Positions 23,401 to 35,732 of a stretch of DNA of 64,000 nucleotides are shown here, piece after piece. Source of the DNA: Castanea sativa (taxonomy: Eukaryota > Streptophyta > Magnoliopsida > Fagales > Fagaceae); the NCBI RefSeq assembly GCF_040712315.1, contig NC_134015.1, positions 53,359,464-53,423,463 of the forward strand, in the 5' to 3' direction. Position 1 is the stretch's first letter; each line of letters starts with the position of its first letter. The notes below the pieces were generated by a model, which worked only from the letters and a program-made list of their open reading frames with translations, was not told the DNA's origin and ran no database searches. The position numbers and the translations under genes are program-made.

Positions 23401-24901
23401 AATACTATGACCTACAACTTCCAGAGTGGTTGAATGAAAGCTGAAAGCTCAAGAATTATAGCAATTGGACAATATTTACATAATTCTGCTCAAACATTAT
23501 GAGTCTTGGAAATCATATGAGTAGTTACAACTTACAAATGCCTTTTAGTTCATCGGCTATAAGTCTTGGAACTTAGAAGACAGTAGAACTAGCATAAATC
23601 AACACACTCCAAGCTCTCACGCATATTGTATATTTAAATGCATTCTCTTCTTTTGACCTTAACCATCCTAATAGTAAGTTATGCACTTCAATTAAAATGA
23701 GGATTGCAACAATAATTTAGTGTTCTGGTAATCAGTTTACACTTTTTTTTTTTTTATAGGTCTGGTAATCAGTTTATGCAAAAGTCACATAAACAAACTA
23801 ACACAATTCCACCACTCGAGCTAAAGGGTAGAGTTTTTGCTTGGTTGCTCAGTTAAAATTCCTACAAAGCTCAATAAATCATACCCAAAATACTAATCAT
23901 ATTCACAACCCCAAGAGGTAGCACAATCAGCTAGGGACCACAACTCATGAAACATATTGATCTCCCCTTCCAATACTAACTCAAAGGTTCAAGTTACAAT
24001 TGGTCTAACTCTTTGCAATGGTATTACACCACTAAATAATATTTTATTGAACAAGAATTTTGAAAAATCAACAGTTGGATTATATTGCCTCATTATACTC
24101 TCTATGCCATCAAAATATCAACTTGATCGGAGATCAATAACTACCTCATTCTAAAAATATTACACTTAAAAGTATCTTAACTTAAAAATTATATGCAAAA
24201 CACGAGTTTATGGATGAGATAGTAATTAACATCCGCTAACACAAAATTTGAGGTGCACATTAAGAACAAAGAGAATTGTTAATCCAATGGTGGAATTTTC
24301 AAAATATTAATCTAAATAAAAAAGGTTATGAACCCGCTATATATATATATATATATATATATGTAGGTATGTATGTATAAAGAAACTAAACTAACCGTAT
24401 TTACAACCAATGGTGGCGTAAATCTCTTCCACAGGCTTTGCCAACTGCAAAAGGGTACCTCCAGCATCCAACAACAATATATCATATGCTCTCTTAGTCC
24501 ATCTTCCCCCATCTACCCAGAAAAACAAAAAAAAAAACAAAAAAAGAATCAGAATATACAACCACCCCATGTTAAAATAGTGCCCCAAAAACTTAATCAC
24601 ATAAAGGCTCAGCACACTAAAGGCCAATTTAACAAATACCCATGTCCCATTTATTAATATTAAAGCATAATTCAGTATGTGAATGAAGAATTCTTTAGCT
24701 TGAAAACTAAAAGGCAAAGACAATAAAAATAAAGTCAAAACTATAATTCATCAATGGTGAAAGAGAGAAATTTAAGAGAGCCTAACCAGTGTGGATGGCC
24801 ATGGAAGAGCAATGAATGGAATTGGGAAGCTTCAAACTGAGAGGTTTGAGGGCTCTGAAAAGAGCACTTCCATGAGAGCATTTCATCAAACATGTTTCCA
24901 T
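20472..24901 (-). CDS. HAD-superfamily hydrolase, HDHD3 type
   Basis: Nine exons on the minus strand: 24787-24901, 24396-24512, 23099-23181, 22235-22318, 22027-22102, 21832-21904, 21536-21609, 20766-20859, 20472-20538. All junctions are GT-AG and in phase, giving 260 residues. Motif I is LLLDAGGTL (D54), motif II VVSNFD (S165), motif III lysine in GYEKPD (K197), motif IV VHVGDD (D222, D223). These place it in the HAD phosphatase fold with an alpha-helical cap between motifs I and II; it resembles Arabidopsis At2g41250-type proteins of unknown substrate. The residue two after the nucleophile is Gly instead of the usual acid/base Asp. The ATG at 24901 is the first after an in-frame upstream TAG. 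The first 38 residues ([18 protein letters not shown]...) are basic and Ser-rich, possibly an organelle-targeting extension. The same leader contains MAIHT, an alternative internal start. Confidence 0.93.
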
Positions 24902-25828
24902 TGCTGACGGAGCTGAGCTCTCTGTGTTGGGTTTTGGATATTCCTAGGTGCTTCATGTTCTGGGCTGCTATATATATATATATACAGCCCAATTAAATTA
25001 AAACCCTTAGAATGTGAGCCCATCCAGGCATAATGGGCTTTTTCTCTTGGCCCAAGTTCTGTTATTTTAGGGTGGGCTGAGCCCTTGTGGACTATGGCCA
25101 CCACCTTGGTACCTGGCCTTTCTTTTTTTCTTTTTCTTTTTAAATGATACTTATTATAACTTCTTCTCATAAAAAAAAAAAAAAATGATGCTTATAAGTT
25201 ATAATACACACGGACAAAGGATTCAAACACTAATTCTTTTCTTAAAAGAGACAAACAATACCACTAAGTTATAAGACCTTGTATACCTTACCCTCAATTT
25301 AGTTGCTCAACAAACTAAGAATGAATTAAAAAAAATTAATTAAAGCATTTTAGTTAAGAATAATTTAGTAACTTGATTATTCAAATGTCGTCAAATAAGA
25401 GACTTAACTTCAAATCTCACCTACAACAACAACAACAACAACAAATCAATTTATGTCTTGACACGAAAAAAAAAAGAATAATTATCATAAAGCGGACACT
25501 ATAAATTCAAATCCTATCATATCTAACCAAAAAAAAAAAACTATTGGACAAACTTAGTTTAATCTCTCAACTTTAAAAAAGAATTCAATCTCATCTTTTA
25601 GGTCACTCAATACCAAAAATCAACTTGTTTTTTACACACTTTCGTAATGCTTTTTTTTTTTTTTTAAAGTTCCATATTGACTTTTAACAACTTCTTTATT
25701 TGTTAAAATTTAAATGAAATTAACTTCTTCTTTTTTAGAAGTAAATGAAATTAACTTGATTATGAAAATTGAAAGAATTATATAGTTTTTAATGAAATAA
25801 AAAAATCCTTGTGTAGAAGAATAAGGCT
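24902..25828. promoter_or_regulatory. HAD gene promoter region with site II motifs
   Basis: Within 130 bases upstream of the start codon lie six TGGGCY/RGCCCA words: 24961-24966, 24986-24991, 25017-25022, 25034-25039, 25049-25054 and 25073-25078. Site II elements of this kind bind TCP factors and mark growth-related and mitochondrial-protein genes in plants. The pair nearest the gene encloses a TA-repeat that could serve as the TATA element. Beyond 25.1 kb the sequence is AT-rich and without other features. Confidence 0.5.
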
Positions 25829-26590
25829 CAATTTAACGGATATAAAGATATTGGAGGAAAGTAAACAAAATGCACCAAAAAATGCCAATCTATTTAGTTT
25901 TCTCCAATCCTCACATACGACTTTGACATTATCGATTTGCTTATTTATTCCTTAATAAGACTTGGATGATACATATGAATGTAATGTTGGACATGAAATA
26001 TTGGAGAAAACTAAACAGAATGTACCAAATAATGCCCAATCTATTTAGCTTGCCCCAATCTTCACATACAACTTTGACAACATCAATTTGCATATTCATT
26101 TCTTCAGCAGGACATGGATTACACATACAAATGTAATGTTGGACATGAAATATTGGAGAAAACTAAACAGAATGTACCAAATAATGCCCAATCTATTTAG
26201 CTTGCTCCAATCTTCACATACAACTTTGACAACATCAATTTGCATATTCATTTCTTCAGCAGGACATGGATTACACATACAAATGTAATGTTGGACATGA
26301 AATATTGGAGAAAACTAAACAGAATGTACCATATAATGCCAATCTATTTAGTTCTCTCCAATTTTCACATACAACTTTGACATTACCAATTTGCATATTC
26401 ATTCCTTCAGCAGGACTTGGATTACGCATATGAACCTAATTTTGGACATGAGATACTGGAGGGAACCAAATAGGAAACAGTGAACAACGCCAATCCATTT
26501 AGTTGCCTTCAATTCTCACATACAACACTGACACAAACAATTGTTTACTCACTCTAAAAGAGATCAAGGAAACTAGTAGAGCAAATATAT
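25829..26590. repeat. Tandem repeat, 152-bp unit, about five copies
   Basis: The marker GTAATGTTGGACATGAAATA occurs at 25981, 26133 and 26285, exactly 152 bp apart, and in diverged form near 26436 and 25832. The central units are nearly identical, while the outer ones carry many substitutions. Each unit includes TTCACATACAACTTTGACA and a TTCAGCAGGACATGGATTAC-like stretch. The open frames within it on both strands repeat the same peptide and are artefacts of the array. It lies about 1 kb upstream of the HAD gene start. Confidence 0.95.
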
Positions 26591-28498
26591 TAGATGCCTA
26601 GAGAGAATTGGCTTATTTGCTTTATTGACCGAACAACCTAGTGCTTAAGCTGGTATTTATAGATAGTCTCGGTGGTTGAGCAATAATGCATATCACACGA
26701 GTAAAGAAATGCATGCAAATTGCATGACTTTCATGGTAACAAACAGTGACAAATCTCACTATACATACCAAAGACTGGAAGTTCAAATCTTCATAAAAAG
26801 CATGACTTGCAAACATACAAGTAGTTAGGCTCTCTCTCTCCCACACACACACAATCAAGAAACATCAAAACAATAATTATGTGATAAATAGATAAATAAA
26901 AACAAAAGAGAAGGCTTATAGCCATGTACTCATTCAGTTATGGAGTAATTTTTTAAAATATATTCACAAAAAGTAATACAGAGTAGAATGTGAAAGGCTC
27001 CCTAACTTTTTTTAGCCTTCCTTTATCCTTTTAGGCCCCATGATTATGATAGTTCAGATCAAATTAAAACCTAATACAGTCGGCCCTGCCCTCTTAAAGA
27101 ATCTAATGGGAATCAAACACAATTGAATTTATCTTCCCAAACTACAACTCATGACTAGTTATATTACTAATTTGTAAGGCCAAAATTGAATCCCATCACA
27201 TTCTTATACAATAGGATAGTCTTGAAAGTTGAAACATTCATTGGTAGCAAGGAAAGAAGCTAGAGAATATGGCTTGGCTATGGTCCACCTTGCACCAAAG
27301 TTGATTCTGGGAAGTGGGAAAAGGAAAAAGCCACTCACGGTACAGCCCTATATACATTCAGTATACATCCCTGCATAGACAACATAAGTACTGTCATGAA
27401 CTTCTATAAAATCTGTAAACAGAAACTATTTGGGTCTATATAAAAATAAATAAATAAAGAAGTCATGCAATAGTATCCATCAGCCATAATATCTCAAACG
27501 GATACATGCATTACTGTTGCTTCTAAAGATTGCAGATAATATAATGGTTCATACCCCTACCAGTTTAGTTCACTATCTGATCTTTTCTTTCATATTCTAT
27601 TTCTTTTCTTAGTTCTAATAGCCAGTAGTCAGTTTTTGCTGTTTAAATAAATAGAATGTGAAGACAATATTCAGTCTCTCATCACCAGCAAACCACTGGA
27701 ATATATGATTTTTTTAGTTTGTTATTCCTTCCCTTCCCCGTTGCATTTGATTTTAGAGGAATCGATATGCAAAGATTTGATTTCCATGTGATCCAAAAGC
27801 ATCAATAAAGGCGTAAATTCCTGTTAGATACAATTACTAGTAAATTGGGTATAAGAGGTCGGGTCTTGGTGCAATGGCAATTGCCTTCTACCAAAAGCGA
27901 AAATTTGCAGATTCAAGTTTGGGAATTAGCTCCCCCCCCCCACCCCCCAAAAAAAATAAAATTAGGGTTGATGCTACCTATCAATTACCTCTTCAGCTCT
28001 TCTACTCCACAAAAGTGAGAGTAATTTGCATTTTTATTTTATCAAAATGATATTTGCATTCTTGATTAAGCGTGAAACATGCCTATATATCAATCACTAT
28101 ATCATACATTTTTAAACATATATAGTATGTTCAAATCACACTCTTATTGTTTTTCGATTTTGTCTATAAACAAAAAAATAATAATACTAAAGGTTACAAA
28201 TTTTTGTCAAAAAATTTAAACTAATAACAAGTGCATAAGTGCAGAAACTCTACTAGTTGAGTTTAAATAGTGGTGCTAAGTTGGAATCCATTCTTGAAAT
28301 GACGCTTGAGACTCCACCAAAGTCCAAACATAATAATCCTATTAAAATAATCTTATTGTTCAATCATAAAGGTTTGTTATGACAACACATAAGAACAGAA
28401 TAAAACATGTCTCGAAGCAATCAGAATTACAAAAAGAAAATGGAAATCAACTCAATCTTACCAGGCATAACATCAAAGAATTTCAAATTTTCAATTGA
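26591..28498. other. Intergenic DNA between the HAD and DUF616 genes
   Basis: No exon series is visible on either strand. Near 27856-27960 there is a stretch with CTTGGTGCAATGGCAATTGC and GCAGATTCAAGTTTGGGA followed by C-rich and A-rich runs, which resembles a decayed tRNA-derived SINE. The 3' UTR of the DUF616 gene (minus strand) should occupy the part just below 28498. Confidence 0.45.
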
Positions 28499-31400
28499 TC
28501 AAGGAGGTGGAGGAGATGGAGGAGATGGTGCAGCCCTATGTCGAAATAACTTTGCTAGTGATCTGCGCTCACAATCCTGCATACATTTTTAAAAAATAAA
28601 AACAAAACGCGTTACGAGCCAACTACAATATTAGCATGCTTATAGAAGTCATTTTCATTTACAGTTGCTTCCAAGTTCCAAGTGCATCCGGGAAAACATC
28701 ACATTAAAGATGTATCATTATGTGTTTGCTCAGATCTTACAATCCCAGCAAAATCAACATATTTCATACACATTAAGCATTTGCTCAGATAATACAATCC
28801 CAGCAAAATCAACATATTTCAAATGTATGATTAGAGTAGCTCTAGGAACCATTTTAGCCACAGCTCCTGAAATAAGTAAATTACTTAATCTATGACATAG
28901 AAATTATAATAATACAGAGACAACTACAATGAATCACTAAAAGAAAATGTGTTACCTTAAACATATTTAAGTAAAATGGTCTTTCTAAATTCATTCTCCT
29001 CAGCTTCAAGTAAGTATATGCAAAGCTTAGTTGATCACGTGAAGTAAATCGGTCAACTTCATTGAACCAAAGACAAGAAAATAAATTTGACATTGGTGTA
29101 TGTGCCCGTACTATAAAGGAACCTTCAGGAACATCTGCAAGGTAAAGGACACCATATTAGCACACAGGTTGATGGTGACTACATCGCAAATCAAGGTAAA
29201 AGACAATCTCCCAATGAATAGAAACATCAATGACACGCACAACTTGGAAGAGGAGTATTTGGGTCTGAAGGGTCAAACTTGGTGAGGCCATCAGATTGGT
29301 AAAATGTAAACTGTTCATCAATGGCTGTGTGATTGTACTTATTTAGACGCTTATTTTGGAGTACCTCCTCCCAGACACAGTGGCGATCATAATGGTTTGA
29401 AATGGCATATTCTGATTTTGTTTGCCACAAAAAGTGATCAATAATCAGCATTGGATCAATCTGAAGTCGCATCTTGCTGTCAAGCCAAATTGAGTACCTT
29501 CAAACAAACACCGAATATAAGAAAAACCTGGATTTACGAAGAGAAGGACCAAAAGTAGATGGCTATAACATGGTTCAAATCAACAATGCTAAAGACAACA
29601 AAAAATTCACAACTTATTGAAGTGGCAAATTGTGATTAATACAGCATCACTTTCACATGGAAATCACAACCTGCCATCTCAACAGTTGTGAAAAGCAATT
29701 GTGAAATTTGTTGTGTCCATAGACTTATTAGGTTTAAATTACCTAGAAGAAGGGAAGAGGCGATGTGACAAAAACTTAGGCACCTTTCCAGTTTTTCGCA
29801 TGTCCTCATATGGTAAGTTCCTCACAATAACAATTCTCCATAGACCAACAAATCCTTTATCATCAGGAGTATTTCCTTCTGATGATAGTTTTTTGAACGT
29901 TTGCTCATCCACAAACATAACAAAACAAACATTTTTTTGAGAATATTCACTGATCTGCAGCAAAAGAGAATATTTGAACATCACTGAAAGGATATAAGAT
30001 AGGCATATTAACCTAAATCTACTACAAAGTAGCCAAATAGAATCCACATTTATGATTATGACATACTCAAACATTAATTTGCCCATCATCCTCAGCACAA
30101 TAAGATTATAGCATATAAGTAAGCATATATCAACCGTTAGAGCTCATAAATCTTTGAAAATAAAATAGAAGATGAAAATGTAAATAAATAAAGATTTCAT
30201 CCAGCACACAACCGGAAACATCTGAGAAGGTATTAGAGCCAAAATGAAATCAATTATCCAAGAATCATATATATATATAAAGTTCAAATTAAGATCAAAG
30301 GTTTCTAGAAATGGAAATTTCAAGTTAAATGAACTTTCCATCTCCATTCTTCAAGGGATATCTTTCTTGTAGCATGTCTATCCTACTTTTTAACTCTCTG
30401 GAATGGCATTAAGTAAAGCTTCATAAAGACATGTTGAACTGTCTACCTATTAGTTATTACCTCCAATTGAAAAGAAAGGATATATAAACTAAACAAGCCC
30501 ACAGAAGCATAAAAATGCAGGAAAGCCTATTGTAATCCATACCAATAAAACAGAACCCAAAAAGAAGCAAGAAGTAATAGGTGTAGTTGAAACATGATGA
30601 AAAAGCGGCTGTTAGCATTTCAAGAAGACAAATTTCAACATAATTAAAGTTCAATACTTTATAAATTTTACAATAGAGTTTCATAATATTAGGAAAGTAG
30701 AATTTGCTCATTTCTTTAATGGAAAATGAGATTTTTTTGGTGGGTTTGAGGATTATTTTTGGGGAGGGGAACTCATCTCAAAAAATTTTGGTAAAAGAAA
30801 AATGTAATATCTTAATTTGTATGAACAAAAACTTTCTTTTTCCATCTTTGATGCAGTTTCAAAGTTAAAGACAGTGCTACTAATTAAAAGTTTGCTGGAG
30901 AAATAGAGAAAAGTGTGTATGATTCCCACACAACATTTGGTGCAGATGCCAGATTAATGTTAAATTGATTCCACTGGTCAAGATTATTGAATTAATTTGA
31001 ATTATGGGATTTGGATTTATTTGAATTTTATTTATTTTGAGAGTTTTACGGGATTTGATTTCTATCTTATTATGATTTGATTTCCCTTCCTTATCTAATG
31101 TAATTTGGGACTCTATTTACAGTCCCCTAAGGAAACATTATTAGATAGGTAAGAATAATTTTTTGGATAAGAGACTACTTCATGCCTTTTACTTCATGAA
31201 TAAAAGGCATGAAGTAGTCTAAAGAATTACAATCGGAAAAATATCTACATATGAATTGACTCTATGAAAATCTGAACAAAAGTACTATCTGTAAGACCCA
31301 CAGCAAAGGGCCCATTCATAAAAAGAACTAATGAAAGATGTTAGTAATTGAGTTGATGTAAACTCCACATCTTCAAAAGTACGTCAATTTCTTTCCCCCC

Positions 31401-34400
31401 AGATAGTCCATAGCACACATAAGCAAATAAGGTTCCAAACCACTGACAAATGATTAGACCTCCCAATCCACCGTCCACATAATAAATCAAAAACCTTCTC
31501 CAGTAATAACCACTAAATCCCAAACATGCAAAAAACAGAACACCATAAGTCAAAAGCCACACTACAATGTATCAAAAGGTGGTCCACAGTCTCCCCATTG
31601 CATCGACACATACTACACCACCTCACCATTCTATAGCCCCCCCTTAATAAGGTAATCACAACTAAGAATTTTTCCCAAAGTCATTGTCCACACAAAAAAG
31701 GAAACTCTACGAGAAGCCTTAACCCTCCATATGGCTTTCCAAGGGAAAGACACAGAAGATGACCCCCATAAAGTTCGTAAAAAGATCTCACAGTAAAATT
31801 CCCATTACACCTTAGTTTCCATCTCATCCTATCGTCCCCCTTCCTAGTGGGAATATAAGATTCTAGCAAATGAAGGAAGGAAGCCAACCCATCAATCTCC
31901 CACTCATTAAAATTTCTCATGAATCCCACATTCAACTCCTCATCCCCCTCTCCTCCTGTCTCTCAAATAAAGATTCCACAGAATATAAGATTTTAATGAA
32001 TAAATGGAATTGAGATATTTTCTCTCTAGCTTGGTGATGATTCCAAGCCTCCTTAGGGTTGTTCTGTTTTTTGCTTCTTCTTTTTTTTCTTATCCTTGCA
32101 ACTTCATACTGCATCAATGTTGATAATCTTTCAAGTTCAAACAATAACATCATGTAGATTATGGTTTCAATTAAGCTCAGTTCCAACCAAGTAGAGGTAT
32201 GCTCATGTGGACCACAAAAAGACAATTACATCCTCAAGTTTAACTCCTCTCTCTTTACATTAAGATTTTTCTTTTTGATAAGTAATAAGATTCATTGATA
32301 TCAAAAAGGGGACAACCTAGTTCACAGGGAGTATACAGGGGTACACATTAAGATATATTTTTTCCAATTATAATTGAAAACGAGAATGGTTCAAAGGAGT
32401 GAAAACTGAATGGAATATGATTATTGATAAAAATGAATGTTGAGCCTCAAATCTCATTTCTTATGAGTCGTCGTTTTTCATTAAAATATGTATAATTTTG
32501 GTGGACATAGTTTGTTTGATATTACAGATTCATAAAGAAGAAAATAAAACAATGCTTAGTTGAATGAAGTAGCTAAATGGAGTAAGATAATTTAAGCAGC
32601 AACCAGCTACTAGAAAAACAAAAGTTACTAAGTGTTAGACTAAAAATTGTTTTAACTTCATGTTATCATGATAGAAACAAAATAAAAGAATAGCTCATTT
32701 ACCAGTTTGCGTGTGGGCCTCCTCAAAAAATCGGAGCTACCAAAAATGCAAGAAGATACTACAACCTTACAGGTATACATGTATGCCTTGTCCATCTCAT
32801 CTAAATCAAATCCAGTGCTTGGGTACCCAGGTGGTCCTTTGACAAAACCACAATGAAGTGTCTGATTTCTTGCATAGAAGGATTTCTCTCTTTCTGCAAG
32901 AGTTTGATGACCTCCAAATCTGGGTTCAAAAGAATGGTTCTGATATATTTCCTCTCTGTCAACATACTCTAGTAAAAACTGTGTGAAGTTCATAAGAACC
33001 TTGGGTTCAACAAGATCATCAACTGATTCAGCAAATGCAACTTCGCAAGGAAAAACTGAATGATGAATAAATGGAAGAAAAGTCACAAGGATTAAGTCAA
33101 ATAGAGGGAATGATGAGGCATTAGCATTTAAACTCAATATATATGCAGAATATAACTGAATTAATTCTGCTTGACATTGTTTGCATCATTATAAGAATAT
33201 GGGCATATATTAATATGACTGCAAAGAGGAAATGTGTCAATGCTGATAAAGTATTTTTTTTTTTTTTAAATTAAAAATTCAAGTGATAAGATTTACTTTG
33301 TGTCATGTTGTACCATTAGATCTATTATCTAATTAATGCAGCAAACTTTGGCCAATTTGTAGGAAGCTTGGAAGCAGCTGGACAGTCTGAAACGTATGGG
33401 TAAAAGTGTAATACCAAGCTCCATCCCTTCTGGTGCTACATCTTAATTCTCGCATTCCAACACCATTTTGGCATTTCCCAATACCACCACCCCCCCCCCC
33501 CCCAAAAAAAAAAAAACTCAAAAGAAGGAAAACAATTGCATGCACACACACACAGGCACACAATTGAAGGGGTGGGGGGAGGAACACACACCATTTGAAC
33601 TGTCAGAAGGAAACCTCTAGGTAATGAAGGCAACTATTCGCTAACAATCATCGCTTTTGGTTCTCATCTTAAACCTATAATCCCTTACTTGGCAAAGATT
33701 AATAAATTTTATTGGTTTTCAGCAGAACAATTATAGTAATATGAGCAGAGCAGTAGAAGGATTATCTCCTCATTCAGGTGCTCTGTGGCCATATGGGTCA
33801 TTTGAAGGTCTTATTTAGATGATGATATAGACACAACCTAACCTCTACAAAAGCATGTGTTATGGTTTGTGTGTCTTCCCTTTTCTTTTCCCTTACTTTT
33901 TCCCCCCCTTGTTATGGCCAAGCCCTCCTCTTCTTTTAATTTTTACATGGAGATACAGATTTCTTGACTAAAAATTATTCTCTTTTTCAGATAGAAAACA
34001 AGTAACATAATTATAATACAACAGTAACAAATTAGTGTCTACTGTCTTTGGTAACCTCTTGTGTGATTAATAAACTTTTCATTTATAGGTGAGCAGTGAT
34101 TGGCAGTAAAGATCCTATGGTTCATGATCCTTTTTAAGATTCTCCCCGCATGCACTCTTTGTAGATTGAAATTATCCACTTTTTTCAAATGTAATAAAAA
34201 ACAAAAACTATCTCATGACTTTGTTCCGCAAAAAATCTTTCTAAGAAACTTAAAAGCATTTAGAACCTTTTTTTTTTCCCAAATGAGTTTGCCTTAAAAG
34301 TAATTTAACATTTGAAATTTGATAGGCCCCTCTACAATTCAATATCTTCTCCCACATGGCACTTGAGAGACAGAATCCTTATAAAGATCACATATATCTT

Positions 34401-35186
34401 ATATCACATGTATATGTGAATTCCGATTATTAGCTTTGTTGCTGTGTGGATGTGGGGGATACGAAAATGACAGTTAGGGCAAAGTGGCTGTTTGTTTGCA
34501 ATGGCAAGATTATTTTTTCCCTTTTTCTTTTTCTTAAAAACCTATTATGAATGATGCCATTAATGGAAAAACAATGATCAAATAAAATGATGTTGCACAG
34601 CTTGAAGTAACACTATCGCCATACATAATAAACACGTGTTGAAAATAATCGCACAATTTTCATTTTGTTCAAGTATTTCCCATTAACAGGGTTCATCCCA
34701 AAGCTTCATTTTCAATTCAACAATTGAACACACAAAAATTTAAACTCATAGAACCTAATAACACCAACACAAAAAACAATGCAAAGCCAACAATTCTTAC
34801 ACTTTCTACGACGATTGCTTTTTGGTGGTGGTCTTTCAGAATTAGACCCCAAAACTCCATCTTCTTCTACTCCTCGCGATATCAAAACCCTTTTATCTTC
34901 CACATTACCTAAACAACAAGTAACACACAACACATTAATACACAAACAAAATGCACATTGCAAAAACAAAGCTTCTAAGTCCTAAAAACTCACCAAAAAC
35001 TAACATCCTTACACCAGAAACTACCAAATAAACTATGAACAGCAATGCAAGCGCGAAGACCCAACGCGACAACCTTTGCTTAATAATTCGACCACCAAAC
35101 CTTCTTCCTCGCCGAGGACCACCGCCACCGCCGCCGCCGCCGCGTCTCTCAGGTAACAATTCACTAGTGTATCTATACAGGCCCAT
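28499..35186 (-). CDS. DUF616 family membrane protein, TOD1/MUCI70-like
   Basis: Seven exons on the minus strand: 34994-35186, 34801-34908, 32703-33055, 29743-29954, 29241-29497, 28956-29134, 28499-28576. All are GT-AG and in phase, giving 459 residues. The N terminus (MGLYRYTSELLPERR, then eight glycines at 16-23 and an Arg-rich stretch) precedes one membrane helix at about 42-64, so a type II Golgi/endomembrane topology is expected. The DUF616 (PF04765) domain follows, with FPCEV, VKGPPGYPSTGFDLD, GLWRIVIV, SIWLDSKMRLQIDP, SNHYDRHCVWEE and EGSFIVRAHTP. The last exon encodes DCERRSLAKLFRHR and a Pro-rich end. Family members are described either as probable hexosyltransferases acting on mucilage xylan (MUCI70) or as the ceramidase TOD1; I cannot decide between them here, though length fits TOD1. 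Introns 2 and 3 are long and intron 3 carries LINE insertions. Confidence 0.93.
31173..31219. other. Perfect 19-bp inverted repeat in DUF616 intron 3
   Basis: GACTACTTCATGCCTTTTA at 31173-31191 is exactly reverse-complementary to 31201-31219, with a 9-base loop, CTTCATGAA, that is itself partly palindromic. It lies just outside the LINE fragment that starts near 31340. A transcript from either strand would form a hairpin. Confidence 0.85.
31340..31960 (-). mobile_element. L1-type LINE fragment with RT zinc-binding domain
   Basis: On the minus strand, frame-shifting between segments, one reads WEIDGLASFLHLLES, GNFTVRSFYELYGG, KASRRVSFFVWTMTLGKIL, CSMCRCNGETVDHLLIHC and the downstream VVWNLICLCVLWTIW. 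This is the zf-RVT domain and C-terminal tail of a plant L1 reverse transcriptase, with the CxxC...HxxxHC zinc ligands still visible. Several frameshifts show it is dead. It sits in intron 3 of the DUF616 gene, in the same orientation as the gene. Confidence 0.8.
32267..32344 (-). mobile_element. 78-bp LINE 3' tail with target duplication
   Basis: A very short insert with TTTTTGATAAGTAATAAGAT, a reversed LINE 3' end, is flanked by the direct repeat ACATTAAGAT at 32257-32266 and 32345-32354. A ten-base target duplication around a T-rich end is what a severely 5'-truncated LINE insertion leaves. Confidence 0.7.
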
Positions 35187-35732
35187 TCTTCATAGGCACA
35201 CTCTCATTTGTGTGAAACTTTGTTCTAACATTGGATTTAGACAACAATAATAAACAAAGTTAGAGACTTTTTACAATAGTAGTTTTTTGTTTTTTTTTTT
35301 TGTTTTTTTTTTTGTGGGTTCGAATGTAACAAAATTCGAAAGTACTGATTGACAAATTTTGAATCTTGACAACGTTAATTTAGAACAAGAATTTAAGGAA
35401 ATTTTTTTGAGGGTTGTATAAATTTAGATTAAAAAAATAAATTTTGGGGATTTAGGGGATTTACCTGATCGGAGATCAGACGGCCCAAGATGAAGGGAGG
35501 CGAGTGTCTATTGTTAGTAATGTAGCGTTGAGTTTGTTTCTTTTGTCGGCAAACTATTTACGTATCCTTTCCTGTGTTGCCTTTGGTGTGTATCGATAGA
35601 TGGATAATGGATTCAAGTATTTATACCATTCTGCTTATAGGTAACAATTTTTTTTTTTTTTTTTTTTTTTTTTTGAAGTTCTACTCTATAGATGAATCAT
35701 TTTTAAGTTTGTTTTAGCTACATTTGTTTCAG

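Noticed and set aside
26088..26288. Paired open frames on both strands with near-identical peptides
   Set aside because: They are products of the 152-bp tandem repeat.
25829..26590. CRISPR-like array
   Set aside because: The units are contiguous 152-bp tandem repeats without unique spacers, in a plant nuclear genome.
31173..31219. MicroRNA precursor
   Set aside because: The stem is only 19 bp with a 9-base loop, too short for a plant precursor; kept only as an inverted repeat.
20472..35186. HAD and DUF616 genes as a co-regulated pair
   Set aside because: They are 3.6 kb apart, separated by a tandem array, with independent promoters; same strand alone is no evidence of joint function.
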